Shown here: positions 18,048-26,664 of the stretch, piece by piece
How positions within the stretch are numbered: the stretch's first letter is position 1
Layout: every line of letters starts with the position of its first letter
Source of the DNA: Chitinimonas sp036961565
GTDB lineage: Bacteria; Pseudomonadota; Gammaproteobacteria; Burkholderiales; Chitinimonadaceae
Length of the DNA: 64,000 bases
Direction: 5' to 3'
Assembly (NCBI RefSeq): GCF_036961565.1
Contig: NZ_JBAMDD010000020.1
Location: 3,281-67,280 of the forward strand
Position numbers and translations under genes: made by a program
Notes under the pieces: model-generated
Databases searched by the model: none
What the model was told of the DNA's origin: nothing
Seen by the model: only the letters and a program-made list of their open reading frames with translations

Positions 18048-18587
18048 GTGAAGAAACAATTTACCCTGATCGCTTTGTCCGCTGCGCTGGCTGCCCCGGC
18101 ATTCGCCAATGGTTTTTATGTGGGGGCCGACATGGGCCGCACCAAGCTGGCCGTTTCTGATGGCGACTTCGGCGGACACCGCTATGACGATAGCTGGGCG
18201 CTGACAGGTGGCTATCAATTCAATGACCATATCGCAGCAGAACTGAGCTATCGCAGCCTGAGCAAGCTCAATCAACAGTACGGCAGTTGGAACGTGAACC
18301 ATAAGCTGAGTGCCGTGGAAGCAACGGCAGTCGGTTCCTACCCGCTGTCCGACAAATTCGCACTGTTCGGCCGCGTGGGCGTGGTGCATGTCAAGGGCAA
18401 GACCACCATACGCGAAGGTTCGTCAGTCGAAGTGGAATCTGACAGCAAAAACCGGGCTATGCTGGGCCTGGGTGTACGCTATGCGGTTACCCAGAACATC
18501 GGCCTGCGTAGCGAGTACATCCGTTACGCCAAGCTGGACGATGTGGCCATCTCGACCCTGACCTTCGGCGCGGACTACCGCTTCTGA
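18048..18587 (+). CDS. Small outer-membrane beta-barrel protein
   Basis: A 179-residue exported protein. GTG 18048 (AAGAGG seven bases upstream) gives a textbook signal peptide MKKQFTLIALSAALAAPAFA-N. The mature part shows alternating hydrophobic/polar strands, glycine turns and a C-terminal aromatic (DYRF), as in eight-stranded OmpA-like/OmpX-like barrels. Examples are FYVGADMGRTKL, WALTGGYQFNDHIAAELSYR and IGLRSEYIRYAKLDDV. Likely a structural or adhesive surface protein; no specific function is visible. A sigma-70 promoter and a rho-independent terminator frame it as a single-gene unit. Confidence 0.82.
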   Translation: MKKQFTLIALSAALAAPAFANGFYVGADMGRTKLAVSDGDFGGHRYDDSWALTGGYQFNDHIAAELSYRSLSKLNQQYGSWNVNHKLSAVEATAVGSYPLSDKFALFGRVGVVHVKGKTTIREGSSVEVESDSKNRAMLGLGVRYAVTQNIGLRSEYIRYAKLDDVAISTLTFGADYRF

Positions 18588-18610
18588 TTTGGGCTGGCGA
18601 GGCTAAGAGA

Positions 18611-18633
18611 AAAGCACCTGCGGGTGCTTTTTT
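18611..18633 (+). terminator. Rho-independent terminator of the barrel gene
   Basis: AAAGCACC / GGTGCTTT stem with a TGCG loop and a run of six T, 23 bp after the stop codon. Confidence 0.88.
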
Positions 18634-18659
18634 CACGCCTGTTGCAAACAGCATGCTTA

Positions 18660-18925
18660 GAGCCTGTTCAAAGTCTTTTCGCCGCGTCGTTCGCAACCTT
18701 GCCGGATGAAGGGCAAGGCGCAAGCCGCGCAGCGGTACCGGTACCGTCAGCGGCTTGCAACGCCGCCCTTCGCCGGCAAGGCTGCGAACCCGTAGGGCTG
18801 ATCTGGAAAATGGCCAGGCAAAAGGCGTGGTGCGCAGGCAATAACAAGTTATTGCCAAGCGCCACAACGCAGTGAATGGCCGTTTTCCAGATCAGCGACG
18901 CTGCGAAAAGTCTTTGAACAGGCTC
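18660..18925. mobile_element. 266-bp MITE-like element with terminal inverted repeats and two internal hairpins
   Basis: The ends GAGCCTGTTCAAAGTCTTTT and its inverted copy (18902-18925) pair over about 28 bp with two mismatches. TTA flanks both ends (18657-18659, 18926-18928), a possible 3-bp target duplication. Inside are two long imperfect hairpins, about 18690-18788 and 18797-18896. The first contains GGTACCGGTACC near its centre. No transposase is encoded, so movement would need an enzyme elsewhere. It sits between the barrel gene terminator and the amidohydrolase gene. Confidence 0.75.
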
Positions 18926-19036
18926 TTAGCCCATGCCTTTGTGACATTTGTCAGCTGCAAGTGGTGACAGGGCACACTGGGGCGGGCAAGGTAGCTGCCG
19001 AATAATGGCGACGTTGCCTACAAAGAGGAGTCACCG

Positions 19037-20854
19037 ATGTCTGCTTTTCCCCTGGTCGTTGCCAGTGTCCTGGCCCTGTCTGGCGCAGCCCACGCGGCTG
19101 AACCGGTATTGATACGCGATGTGGCCGTGTTCGACGGCACCCAGCGCCTGCCCAAACGCAATGTGCTGCTGGCAGACGGCAAGATTGCCGATGCAGATTT
19201 CCGGGGGGCTACCCCGGCGGGTGCCACCGAGGTGCGCTGCGACGGCTGTACCCTGCTCCCCGGCTTGATGGACAGCCATGTGCACGCCTATGCCAACCAC
19301 GAGCTGCCGCTGCTGCTGGGAGTCACTACCCAGCTGGATATGTTTATGCCGCTGGAGATGGCACGCAGCATCAAGGCCCGCATGGCGGCTGGCAAGCTGT
19401 TGGATCAGGCCGATCTCTATACCGCCGGTACGCTGGTGACCACGCCGGGCGGCCACGGGACTGAGTACGGCTTTACCATCCCCACGCTGAACCGGGCGGA
19501 AGATGCTGATGCGTTTATCGAGGCGCGGCTGGCGGAAGGGTCGGACTTTATCAAGCTGGTCTACGACGACGGCAAGCACTATGGCATCAACTTCACGACC
19601 CTGGACCTGCCCACCCTGACGGCGGCGATCAAGGCCACCCATAGCCGCGGCAAACTGGCCGTGGTGCATGTGTCCACCCAGGCTGCGGCCAAGGATGCCG
19701 TGGCAGCAGGGGCAGACGGCCTGGTGCACCAGTTTACCGATAGCGAGGTGGACGATGCCTTTGTGCAACTGGCCAGGCAGAAGAAGGTATTCATTATTCC
19801 TACCTACGCGGTGAATGAAAGCGTTTATGGACGTGCCGGCGGCTCCAGCCTGCTGGCGCAAGCCGCCATTGCCGACATGCTGGATGCCGGCCAGCAAGGC
19901 GTGCTGAAGCAGGTGATGCGGCCGGTTGACCGCAGTGCGCGTCTCGATACCCTGATGCGCGCCAGCCTGGGCAAGCTCAAGGCTGCCGGTGTGCCTATCC
20001 TGGCCGGTACCGATGCCGGTAACCCAGGGACCCTGCATGGCGCCAGCCTGCATCGTGAACTGGAACTGCTGACCCAGGCAGGGCTGAGCGCTGGCGAAGC
20101 GCTGGCCGCTGCGACTTCGGTGCCTGCCAAGGCTTTCGGCCTGCAGGACAGCGGCCGCATTGCCAAGGGGATGAAGGCCAATCTGCTGCTGGTGAAGGGG
20201 GACCCTACCGTGGATATCCGCGCCACCCGCGATATTGTGGAGGTCTGGAAGGCTGGTACGGCGGTCAGCCCCTTGCGGCAGGCGCGCCGGCTAGCGCTGC
20301 AGCAGGCTGCGGCGAAAGCGGCTATGCGCCCGCAGATGGCGCTGCCGGCGGATGGCAAGCTGGGCTTGTTCAGCAGTGATGCCGGCAAGCTGGTGATGGC
20401 AGCGCCCTTCGGCAGCTGGCAGCAGAACGTCGATAGCGTGATGAGCGGCAAATCGCAGGTAGCGCTCAGTGCGGGCACCGGCCCAACAGGCCAGGTCAGT
20501 CTCAAGCTGGATGGCGAACTGAAGCCGGGCTTTGCCTACCCATGGGCGGGTGTGGCGTTCAATCCCGGCAAGCAGCCTTTTGCGCCTACCGATCTTTCTG
20601 CTGCCAAGGGCATACGCTTCAAGGTGCGGGGCGATGGTGCGACCTACGCATTGCAGGCCTTCTGGCAAGCTGGCGGCTATCAGCCCGCTGCGGCCACCTT
20701 CAAGGCCGAGGCAGACTGGCGCGAGGTGAAACTGGAGTGGGCCAGCCTCAAGGGCTTTGATCCCAAGACCACGACCTGGCTGGGGCTGGTAGCGGCCATG
20801 CGCACCGGGCCGTTCCAGTTCGAGCTGGCTGATGTGGGTTTGATCCCCAATTGA
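19037..20854 (+). CDS. Secreted metal-dependent amidohydrolase with C-terminal CIA30-like domain
   Basis: A 605-residue exported protein. After the signal peptide (cleavage near AHA-A) comes an imidazolonepropionase-like amidohydrolase. It has GLMDSHVHAY for the first metal pair, FIKLVYDDGK carrying a Lys, VVHVST and GLVHQFTDSE for further His ligands, and ILAGTDAGNPG for the catalytic Asp. The last ~170 residues (from about KLGLFSSDAGK) look like a CIA30/galactose-binding beta-sandwich with WADWREVKLEW-type spacing. Periplasmic hydrolysis of a cyclic amide, peptide or similar substrate is inferred. AGGAG lies upstream of ATG 19037. The sensor kinase gene follows 26 bp after the stop, so the three genes may be co-transcribed. 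Confidence 0.83.
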   Translation: MSAFPLVVASVLALSGAAHAAEPVLIRDVAVFDGTQRLPKRNVLLADGKIADADFRGATPAGATEVRCDGCTLLPGLMDSHVHAYANHELPLLLGVTTQLDMFMPLEMARSIKARMAAGKLLDQADLYTAGTLVTTPGGHGTEYGFTIPTLNRAEDADAFIEARLAEGSDFIKLVYDDGKHYGINFTTLDLPTLTAAIKATHSRGKLAVVHVSTQAAAKDAVAAGADGLVHQFTDSEVDDAFVQLARQKKVFIIPTYAVNESVYGRAGGSSLLAQAAIADMLDAGQQGVLKQVMRPVDRSARLDTLMRASLGKLKAAGVPILAGTDAGNPGTLHGASLHRELELLTQAGLSAGEALAAATSVPAKAFGLQDSGRIAKGMKANLLLVKGDPTVDIRATRDIVEVWKAGTAVSPLRQARRLALQQAAAKAAMRPQMALPADGKLGLFSSDAGKLVMAAPFGSWQQNVDSVMSGKSQVALSAGTGPTGQVSLKLDGELKPGFAYPWAGVAFNPGKQPFAPTDLSAAKGIRFKVRGDGATYALQAFWQAGGYQPAAATFKAEADWREVKLEWASLKGFDPKTTTWLGLVAAMRTGPFQFELADVGLIPN

Positions 20855-20880
20855 AGCGGATGGCACTCAAGGAGGCGAAC

Positions 20881-21996
20881 ATGAAGACGAATCCATTGCA
20901 GTGCGGGCGAGATAGTGCGACCAGGGAAGACCATGCAGAAGCCGAAGGTTTCTTTGATGGCCCCTGGGGCAGCCTGATCTACCTGGCCTTTCTGTTCCTG
21001 CCGCTGCAGCGCATGCAGAGTGAGGGCTGGCTGGCGACGGCGCTGGCGATAGGGGCTTTCCTGCCGCTGCACTTCGGGAGTTTCTACGCCACCGGCCCGC
21101 GACTGTGGCTCTGTAGTGCGCTGATCTTCCTGCTGGGGGTGGCGCTGTTTCCCTACAACCCGTTTGCCCATACCTTGTTCATCTATGCCGGTTTCCCCGC
21201 TATTAGGGCAAGCATGCGGGAGGCGGCTGCCATGATCATCGTCACGACGGTGGCGTCGTTTGCCTACCTCAGCTGGCATGATATGGGCGGGGTGTATTAC
21301 GGCGTGCTCTCGGCCGTGTTGCTGGGGGTGGGGTTTGGCACCCTGGGGGCGCGCGCCGGCCGGGCTTCTCGCCGGACCATCGCGCAGAAGGACGAGGAGA
21401 TAGAGCGGCTGGCACAGCTGGCGGAGCGCGAGCGTATTGCCCGTGACCTGCATGACCTACTGGGCCACACCCTCAGCCTGATCGCCATCAAGGCCGAACT
21501 GTCGCACAAGCTGGTGGCAACCGAGCCGGCACGGGCCAGTGGCGAGATGCGGGAGGTGGCGGAAGTAGCCCGTTCGGCACTTTCCGAGGTGCGCCAGGCC
21601 ATTGTCGGCCTGCGCAGCGTGGGATTGCTGGATGCCACCCAGGCGGCGGATACCATGCTGCGTGCGGCAGGTCTCAAGACCGAGCTGGCCATCGCCAGCC
21701 TGCCCAGCCTGAGCCCAGCCAGTGAGCATGCATTGGCGCAGGCAGTGCTGGAAGCCAGTACCAATATCGTGCGCCACGCGGGTGCCAGCAAGGCCAGGAT
21801 AGCGGTGGCGATCAACGCCAGCCAACTGGTGCTGCAGGTAGAGGACGACGGCAGAAGCCAGCGCGATATCGTGCCTGGCAATGGCTTGGCCGGTATGCGT
21901 GAGCGATTGCTGGCGGTGGGCGGGCAGTTGGACTGGTCTATGCTGCAGCCCGGTATGTGCTTGCGGGCCAGTGTGCCGCTGGCAACGACCAGTTGA
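20881..21996 (+). CDS. Sensor histidine kinase, DesK/NarL-partner type
   Basis: A 371-residue membrane kinase. About four or five hydrophobic helices fill residues 25-150. A HisKA_3 dimerisation domain follows with the phospho-acceptor His in ARDLHDLLGHTLSLIAIK, then an HATPase_c domain with the N box ASTNIVRHAGASKA and a G box in GNGLAGMRERL. ATG 20881 was chosen because AAGGAGGCG is directly upstream; an in-frame ATG at 20851 overlaps the amidohydrolase stop. The next gene is its probable response regulator. The signal may be membrane state or the substrate of the upstream amidohydrolase, which is inference. Confidence 0.88.
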   Translation: MKTNPLQCGRDSATREDHAEAEGFFDGPWGSLIYLAFLFLPLQRMQSEGWLATALAIGAFLPLHFGSFYATGPRLWLCSALIFLLGVALFPYNPFAHTLFIYAGFPAIRASMREAAAMIIVTTVASFAYLSWHDMGGVYYGVLSAVLLGVGFGTLGARAGRASRRTIAQKDEEIERLAQLAERERIARDLHDLLGHTLSLIAIKAELSHKLVATEPARASGEMREVAEVARSALSEVRQAIVGLRSVGLLDATQAADTMLRAAGLKTELAIASLPSLSPASEHALAQAVLEASTNIVRHAGASKARIAVAINASQLVLQVEDDGRSQRDIVPGNGLAGMRERLLAVGGQLDWSMLQPGMCLRASVPLATTS

Positions 21997-22024
21997 TGAT
22001 GTGAGAGACCAGTTGGGGGTGGAT

Positions 22025-22633
22025 GTGAGCAAGCTGCGTATCGTGTTGGCTGAAGATCAGGCGCTGGTGCGCGGCGCGTTGGCGGCACTGCTGGGGCTGG
22101 AGCCCGACCTGGCGGTGATCGCCGAGGCGGGTGATGGCCGCGCTGCGCTGGCGCTGGTCGAAAGCCTGCAGCCCGATATCCTGCTGACGGATATCGAGAT
22201 GCCACTGATGACGGGACTGGAACTGGCGCAGCAGGTCAAGACCCTGCGGCTGCCCACCCGGGTGGTGATCGTGACCACCTTTGGCCGGGCCGGCTATCTG
22301 CGGCGGGCCATGGCTGCCGGTGTGGGGGGCTACCTGTTGAAGGATGCGCCCAGCGAGCAACTGGCATCCGCCATACGGCGGGTGGCGAGCGGCGGCAGGG
22401 CGATAGACCCTGAGCTGGCCATGGCTGGCTGGGATGGCGATGACCCGCTGACCGATCGGGAACGGCAAGTGCTGCGTTGGGCCGGCGAGGGTAAATCATC
22501 GGCCGAGATAGCGGGTTTGATCCACCTATCGGAGGGGACGGTGCGCAACTATCTGTCTGAGGCCATAGGCAAGCTGGGGGCGGCCAACCGGGTGGAGGCG
22601 GCCAGATTGGCGCGGGACAAGGGGTGGCTCTGA
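22025..22633 (+). CDS. LuxR/NarL-family response regulator
   Basis: A 202-residue two-domain regulator. The receiver domain has the acidic pair in LRIVLAEDQ, the phospho-acceptor Asp in PDILLTDIEMP, and the conserved Thr and Lys in VVIVTTF and YLLKDA. The C-terminal LuxR helix-turn-helix runs from LTDREREVL-like LTDRERQVLRWAGEGKS to GTVRNYLSEAIGKLG. GTG 22025 follows GGGGGTGG; GTG 22019 and 22001 are alternatives. It lies 28 bp after the kinase stop and is surely its partner. Confidence 0.88.
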   Translation: MSKLRIVLAEDQALVRGALAALLGLEPDLAVIAEAGDGRAALALVESLQPDILLTDIEMPLMTGLELAQQVKTLRLPTRVVIVTTFGRAGYLRRAMAAGVGGYLLKDAPSEQLASAIRRVASGGRAIDPELAMAGWDGDDPLTDRERQVLRWAGEGKSSAEIAGLIHLSEGTVRNYLSEAIGKLGAANRVEAARLARDKGWL

Positions 22634-22754
22634 AAGCCTGCTATGGATACAAGGCAGTCTTGGTGACGCGGGACTGGGCAGGTGCCAAGAGGCCCCCGGC
22701 GTTACACATCAGTGCAGCCGGAAGCCACCTACTCAGCAACGCCATGCGGGCGCG

Positions 22755-23543
22755 CTAACTGGCCAGCACCAGGCAGTCGCGGCCATGCTGTTTGGCGCGT
22801 AGCAGGGCGGCGTCGGCGCGGTTGATTGTGTCGGAATAGCTCTCACCCGGCAGGTGGGCAGCCAAGCCGGCGCTGACGGTAATGGTGAGTGCTTCAGTAC
22901 CCTGGCGTATGGCCAGCTTGCGTATGCCCAGGCGCACGCGCTCTACCACCACCTGGGCAGAAGCCAGATCAAGCTCGGGCAGCAAGATCAGAAACTCCTC
23001 ACCCCCCCAGCGTCCGCAAAGATCGTACTCGCGCACTTCAGCCTGCATGACACGTGCAATCTCGATCAGCACCCGGTCGCCCGTGTCGTGGCCATGCTGG
23101 TCGTTGACCTGCTTGAAGTGGTCGATGTCCACCATGGCGACGCAGAATGCGTGCTGCAGGCGGCCTGCGCGCTCCGTCTCGGCCTTGAGCCTTTCCATCA
23201 GCAGGCGGCGGTTGGCCAGGGCGGTCAGCACGTCGTGGGTGGAGGCTTCTTCCAGCGCAATATTGAGTTCGCGCATCATCTGCTGGTAGCGGTCGGAGAT
23301 ACGGGCGACTTTCTCCAGTTGCCGCAGCTGCTTGTCGAAGCGTTCTGCCAGGCTCATCTCCCGCTCCCGGGCAATGCTCTGGTAGGCGTCGGAGACATGG
23401 GTAATGCGCTCTATGCGGTTGAGCAGCTCACGATGCGCCAGCCATAGCTGGCTAAGTGCATAGTGCATGGGGTGGTCGCTGTTGGCGGGGTCGGCCAGTA
23501 GGCGCTTGACCAGCTCGTCCAGATCGCGTTGATCGCGTGTCAT
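22755..23543 (-). CDS. siaD: Diguanylate cyclase, SiaD-like
   Basis: A 262-residue cytoplasmic protein: a helical coiled-coil stalk (1-90, KQLRQLEKVARISDRYQQM) and a GGDEF domain with the active motif RWGGEEF and the early DIDHFKQVND metal-binding loop. It makes c-di-GMP. As the last gene of a four-gene operon (phosphatase, kinase, DUF1987 protein, cyclase) it corresponds to SiaD of Pseudomonas aeruginosa, which is switched on by binding unphosphorylated SiaC. ATG 23543 starts 14 bp after the siaC stop; a longer in-frame reading to 23801 overlaps siaC and is rejected. Confidence 0.88.
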   Translation of the reverse strand: MTRDQRDLDELVKRLLADPANSDHPMHYALSQLWLAHRELLNRIERITHVSDAYQSIAREREMSLAERFDKQLRQLEKVARISDRYQQMMRELNIALEEASTHDVLTALANRRLLMERLKAETERAGRLQHAFCVAMVDIDHFKQVNDQHGHDTGDRVLIEIARVMQAEVREYDLCGRWGGEEFLILLPELDLASAQVVVERVRLGIRKLAIRQGTEALTITVSAGLAAHLPGESYSDTINRADAALLRAKQHGRDCLVLAS

Positions 23544-23557
23544 CGGATGTGGCCGCC

Positions 23558-23932
23558 TTAGAATCCTACGATGGCAAAGGGGAAGGTACAGTCTTCCTTG
23601 AATTCCTCGGCCAGATCGGCCACCCGCTCGTTGCGCTTGTCGTAATGCCAGTTTACCGCCACCGGTTGGCCGGCATGGTGGGCTACTTCCAGCAGGTCGA
23701 AGATATCCATCATGGCCTTGATGCTGCTGGTATTGAGATAGAGCAGGTGCAGTTCCAGCGTCAGGGGGCGGCCGGCATCCTGCAGGAAGCGCTCTACCCA
23801 CTCGAAAACCTGGTGGAACAGTTCGTAGGAGTTCTCCGGGTAGGAGTCACCCTGCATGGACAGCACACCCTCGCTCCAGTTGCCCTGTATGGCGGGAGTG
23901 GACTGGCTGCGTGGGATGGAAAAATCACTCAT
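23558..23932 (-). CDS. siaC: SiaC-like DUF1987 protein
   Basis: A 124-residue protein of the DUF1987 family with the signature LLYLNTSSIKAMMDIFDLLE. In Pseudomonas aeruginosa SiaC the phospho-acceptor is Thr68 in the same motif, and here the Thr also falls at residue 68. Known role: SiaB phosphorylates it, SiaA dephosphorylates it, and the unphosphorylated form binds and activates SiaD. The gap is 22 bp to siaB and 14 bp to siaD. Confidence 0.9.
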   Translation of the reverse strand: MSDFSIPRSQSTPAIQGNWSEGVLSMQGDSYPENSYELFHQVFEWVERFLQDAGRPLTLELHLLYLNTSSIKAMMDIFDLLEVAHHAGQPVAVNWHYDKRNERVADLAEEFKEDCTFPFAIVGF

Positions 23933-23954
23933 GGTCTTGGCTCTTGCTGGGTAT

Positions 23955-24497
23955 TCAGATAACGGCGCGCAGGCTGATGAAAGCCCTATCGTCGTTCAAT
24001 GGCCGCATGGATGCGAGCAGCGGCTCGCTGGCCTTGCGGGCGATGTCGATCAGGCCCAGGCCTGCGCCAGTGGCTGCGCCGCCATCGCGTGGCTTGCGCA
24101 ATTGTTCCTTGTAAATGGCCTTGAGCTGGATCTTGTCCAGCCCGGCCAGCGACTCCACCTTGGCCAGCAAGCCGGCACCGTCGGCTGCTTCCACCATATT
24201 GCCAGCCGACACCACATAACGGCCTGCCTCATCGCGGGCGATGACCACGGTAGCGGCGGCTTCCTGCTCCTGCCAGCCTTTGAGTGTGGCGTAATGGCGG
24301 ATGTTCTGCGTCATTTCGATATAGACGGCAAACACATCCATGGCGGCGGATGGGTGGGCGTGATCGGCTTCCAGGTAGTTGCGCAATGCGTTGCCTATTT
24401 CCTCGATCAGGCTGCGCGAGATGGGGCCGTTGAAGCAGAGCATGATCTGCTGCCGGTTGTAGGCCTCCCGCATGCTGAAGAGATCGAACGGTTCCAT
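23955..24497 (-). CDS. siaB: SiaB-family protein kinase (DUF6272)
   Basis: A 180-residue protein with a GHKL-like fold. VYIEMTQNIRHYA is the N-box region, and GAATGAGLGLIDIARK resembles the glycine-rich ATP lid. In Pseudomonas it phosphorylates SiaC and so holds the diguanylate cyclase off. Start ATG 24497 is 26 bp after the siaA stop. Confidence 0.85.
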   Translation of the reverse strand: MEPFDLFSMREAYNRQQIMLCFNGPISRSLIEEIGNALRNYLEADHAHPSAAMDVFAVYIEMTQNIRHYATLKGWQEQEAAATVVIARDEAGRYVVSAGNMVEAADGAGLLAKVESLAGLDKIQLKAIYKEQLRKPRDGGAATGAGLGLIDIARKASEPLLASMRPLNDDRAFISLRAVI

Positions 24498-24523
24498 TAT
24501 GGCTCCAGGGTCAGGTAGCGGAA

Positions 24524-26509
24524 TCAGTCAAAACGGAAACACAGCATGGTGATGTCGTCGCGTTGGGCGTGCTCACCTTGATAGGCTGCCAGGGTAGCAG
24601 CGAATGCTTCGCCCTGCTCCGCCAGTGGCAGGCGGGCATGGCGGGCCAGCATCTCGGCAAAACGGCTGGTACCAAAGCCAAACCCCAGCTCGCCGCCGGC
24701 TTGGTCCAGGAAGCCGTCTGTGCTCAGGTAGAAGGTGCGGCCAGGCAGCAGAGGCACATGCTCGTTGCTGTAATGGCCTACCCGCTTGTCACCGATGGCA
24801 CGCCGGGCGCCGGGCAGCTCGTCGACTACATCGCCATCGCTGAAATAGAGCGCAATCTTGGCCCCGGCAAACGTCACCTGCCGCTGCTTCAGATCCACAT
24901 AGGCCAGGCCGACATCCATATTGGTGGCCAGGGCCTGCCGCTCCGGCTCGTCCCGCAACATGCTGCGGATGATCTGGTCGGCCCGGCTCAGTATGCCGGC
25001 CGGGTCGTCCAGGCCTGCATCCAGTATGGCCTGGTCTATGGCGGCGTGGCCCAGCATGGTCATCAAGGCACCGGGCACGCCGTGGCCGGCGCAGTCGACC
25101 ACCCCGAACAGACAGGCATCGTCGGCGGCGCGGTAGACATAGAAATCACCGCCTACCACATCACGCGGGCGCCATAGCACGGCATGGCGTTCACCCAAGG
25201 CGCTCACCAGCTGCCGGTTGGGCAGGATGGCACGCTGTATCAGGCTGGCGTAGTCGATGGAGTCGTCTATCTTCTTGTGGGCGGCCACCATTTCCCGGTT
25301 GGCCCGCTCCAGTGCCTGGGTACGTTCACGCACCCGGCTCTCCAGCTCGGTGGTATGGCTGCGTACCTTGTCGGCCATGATGCCGAAAGCACGGCTCAGT
25401 TCGCCGATCTCGTCCTGGCTGCCATGGGGCAGGGCGACGTCGTATTCGCCAGCTGCAATGGCGCGAGCGGATTGGTGGAGACGCCGCAAGGGCTTGAGCA
25501 CCAGATGCTCGGCGGCGTAGCCAAAGCCCAGCAGCAGGGCCACCAGCAGCACGCCCAGGGCAATGGCGGCCGGCGCTAGCCAGCCGGCATCCAGCACTTT
25601 CGCGGTATGCAGATCGACGGCCGTGGCCACATGCCATTGCAGCTCGGGCAGATAGGCTATGGCCAGCAACTGCTGCTTGCCCGCCAGGCTGACCCAGGTG
25701 GTATGTACGCCATTGGGCTGTGCCTCGGCGGCCTGCATGGTCTGGCGGACCGCGTTCTCGTCATCGGGCCTCAGCAGGCGGAACAGGGTGCTGCCGCCGC
25801 CGGTTTGCTGGGTGCCGGAATTGAGGGCAATCAGCGTCTCATCGGGGTGGGCCTGGATGGCGCCGCGCCTGTCCAGAATCATGGGCGTAACGCCCTTTTC
25901 ACCACTGACGATAAAGTCGCGCAGGAAATTGCTCAGGTCCAGGCCTGTACCCGCCAGGCCCAGCTTGCGGTCACCGTCGCTCACCACCACGTTGAACCAT
26001 ACCCGGGTGACTTTGAGTTTATGGTCGTGGTTGATATTGATATTGTAGGGCGCAGTGCTGCGCATGGTATTGAAGAACCAGGCGTCGTTGCTGTCGGCAG
26101 GGTCCAGGGTGTAGCGCGGTTCGGTACTGGCGGGCTTGCCGGCCTCGTTGAGGAAGTAGCGGCGGCTGCCATTGCTGATCACGAAATAGGAGTGATCACG
26201 AAAATCCCGGCGGTAGCCCTCGGCCTCACGGAAGAACAGGGCGGATTTGGCTGGATCGGTCTCGTCCTGCAGCCATTGGCGGGTGACTTCGGAATCGGCC
26301 AGGCGCACAGACAGTGCCAGCTCGCGCGAGACGGGGGCCAGTATCTTCTGCTGGTTCAGCTGGGTGAAGTTGCGGGCATAGGCCAGCCCGAAGTGATTGC
26401 GGATATTGTCGACCAGCTGCCAACCGATCAGCACGGCAGGTATCAGGGCGATGAGACAGGCCAGCACGAGTGCCAGCAAGGATTTACCACGTAAGCCCAG
26501 CGCTGCCAT
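24524..26509 (-). CDS. siaA: SiaA-like membrane PP2C phosphatase with extracytoplasmic sensor and HAMP
   Basis: A 661-residue inner-membrane protein: first helix about 10-32, periplasmic dCache-like sensor about 40-315, second helix about 325-345, HAMP about 346-400 (LKPLRRLHQSARAIAAGEYD), a short coiled coil and a SpoIIE/PP2C phosphatase domain about 430-661. Metal-binding motifs are visible: RPRDVVGGDFY, FGVVDCAGHGVPGALMTM and the final QRDDITMLCFRF. By analogy with Pseudomonas SiaA it dephosphorylates SiaC in response to an external ligand and thereby promotes c-di-GMP synthesis and aggregation. It is the first gene of the operon. Confidence 0.9.
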   Translation of the reverse strand: MAALGLRGKSLLALVLACLIALIPAVLIGWQLVDNIRNHFGLAYARNFTQLNQQKILAPVSRELALSVRLADSEVTRQWLQDETDPAKSALFFREAEGYRRDFRDHSYFVISNGSRRYFLNEAGKPASTEPRYTLDPADSNDAWFFNTMRSTAPYNININHDHKLKVTRVWFNVVVSDGDRKLGLAGTGLDLSNFLRDFIVSGEKGVTPMILDRRGAIQAHPDETLIALNSGTQQTGGGSTLFRLLRPDDENAVRQTMQAAEAQPNGVHTTWVSLAGKQQLLAIAYLPELQWHVATAVDLHTAKVLDAGWLAPAAIALGVLLVALLLGFGYAAEHLVLKPLRRLHQSARAIAAGEYDVALPHGSQDEIGELSRAFGIMADKVRSHTTELESRVRERTQALERANREMVAAHKKIDDSIDYASLIQRAILPNRQLVSALGERHAVLWRPRDVVGGDFYVYRAADDACLFGVVDCAGHGVPGALMTMLGHAAIDQAILDAGLDDPAGILSRADQIIRSMLRDEPERQALATNMDVGLAYVDLKQRQVTFAGAKIALYFSDGDVVDELPGARRAIGDKRVGHYSNEHVPLLPGRTFYLSTDGFLDQAGGELGFGFGTSRFAEMLARHARLPLAEQGEAFAATLAAYQGEHAQRDDITMLCFRFD

Positions 26510-26621
26510 AGCGATCCCTGTTTTACCCTAGTCCGGGCGTCGGTCTGATTGTGCCGTGCCAAGCTGCGCCGATCAATCGTGACGGCGAGCGCTGTCTGTT
26601 TTATATACCGTGTGCGCAAAA

Positions 26622-26646
26622 CAAAGGCGCCCCTGGGGGCGCCTTG
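26622..26646 (-). terminator. Rho-independent terminator of the glutamine-synthetase-like gene
   Basis: Read on the minus strand, CAAGGCGCCCC pairs with GGGGCGCCTTTG and is followed by TTTTGC. It lies 19 bp past the stop codon. Confidence 0.8.
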
Positions 26647-26664
26647 TCAGCCAAATGTGGGCTA

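Noticed and set aside
18624..18875. Short reading frames inside the MITE-like element
   Set aside because: They follow the inverted-repeat structure and have no start signal or known protein family.
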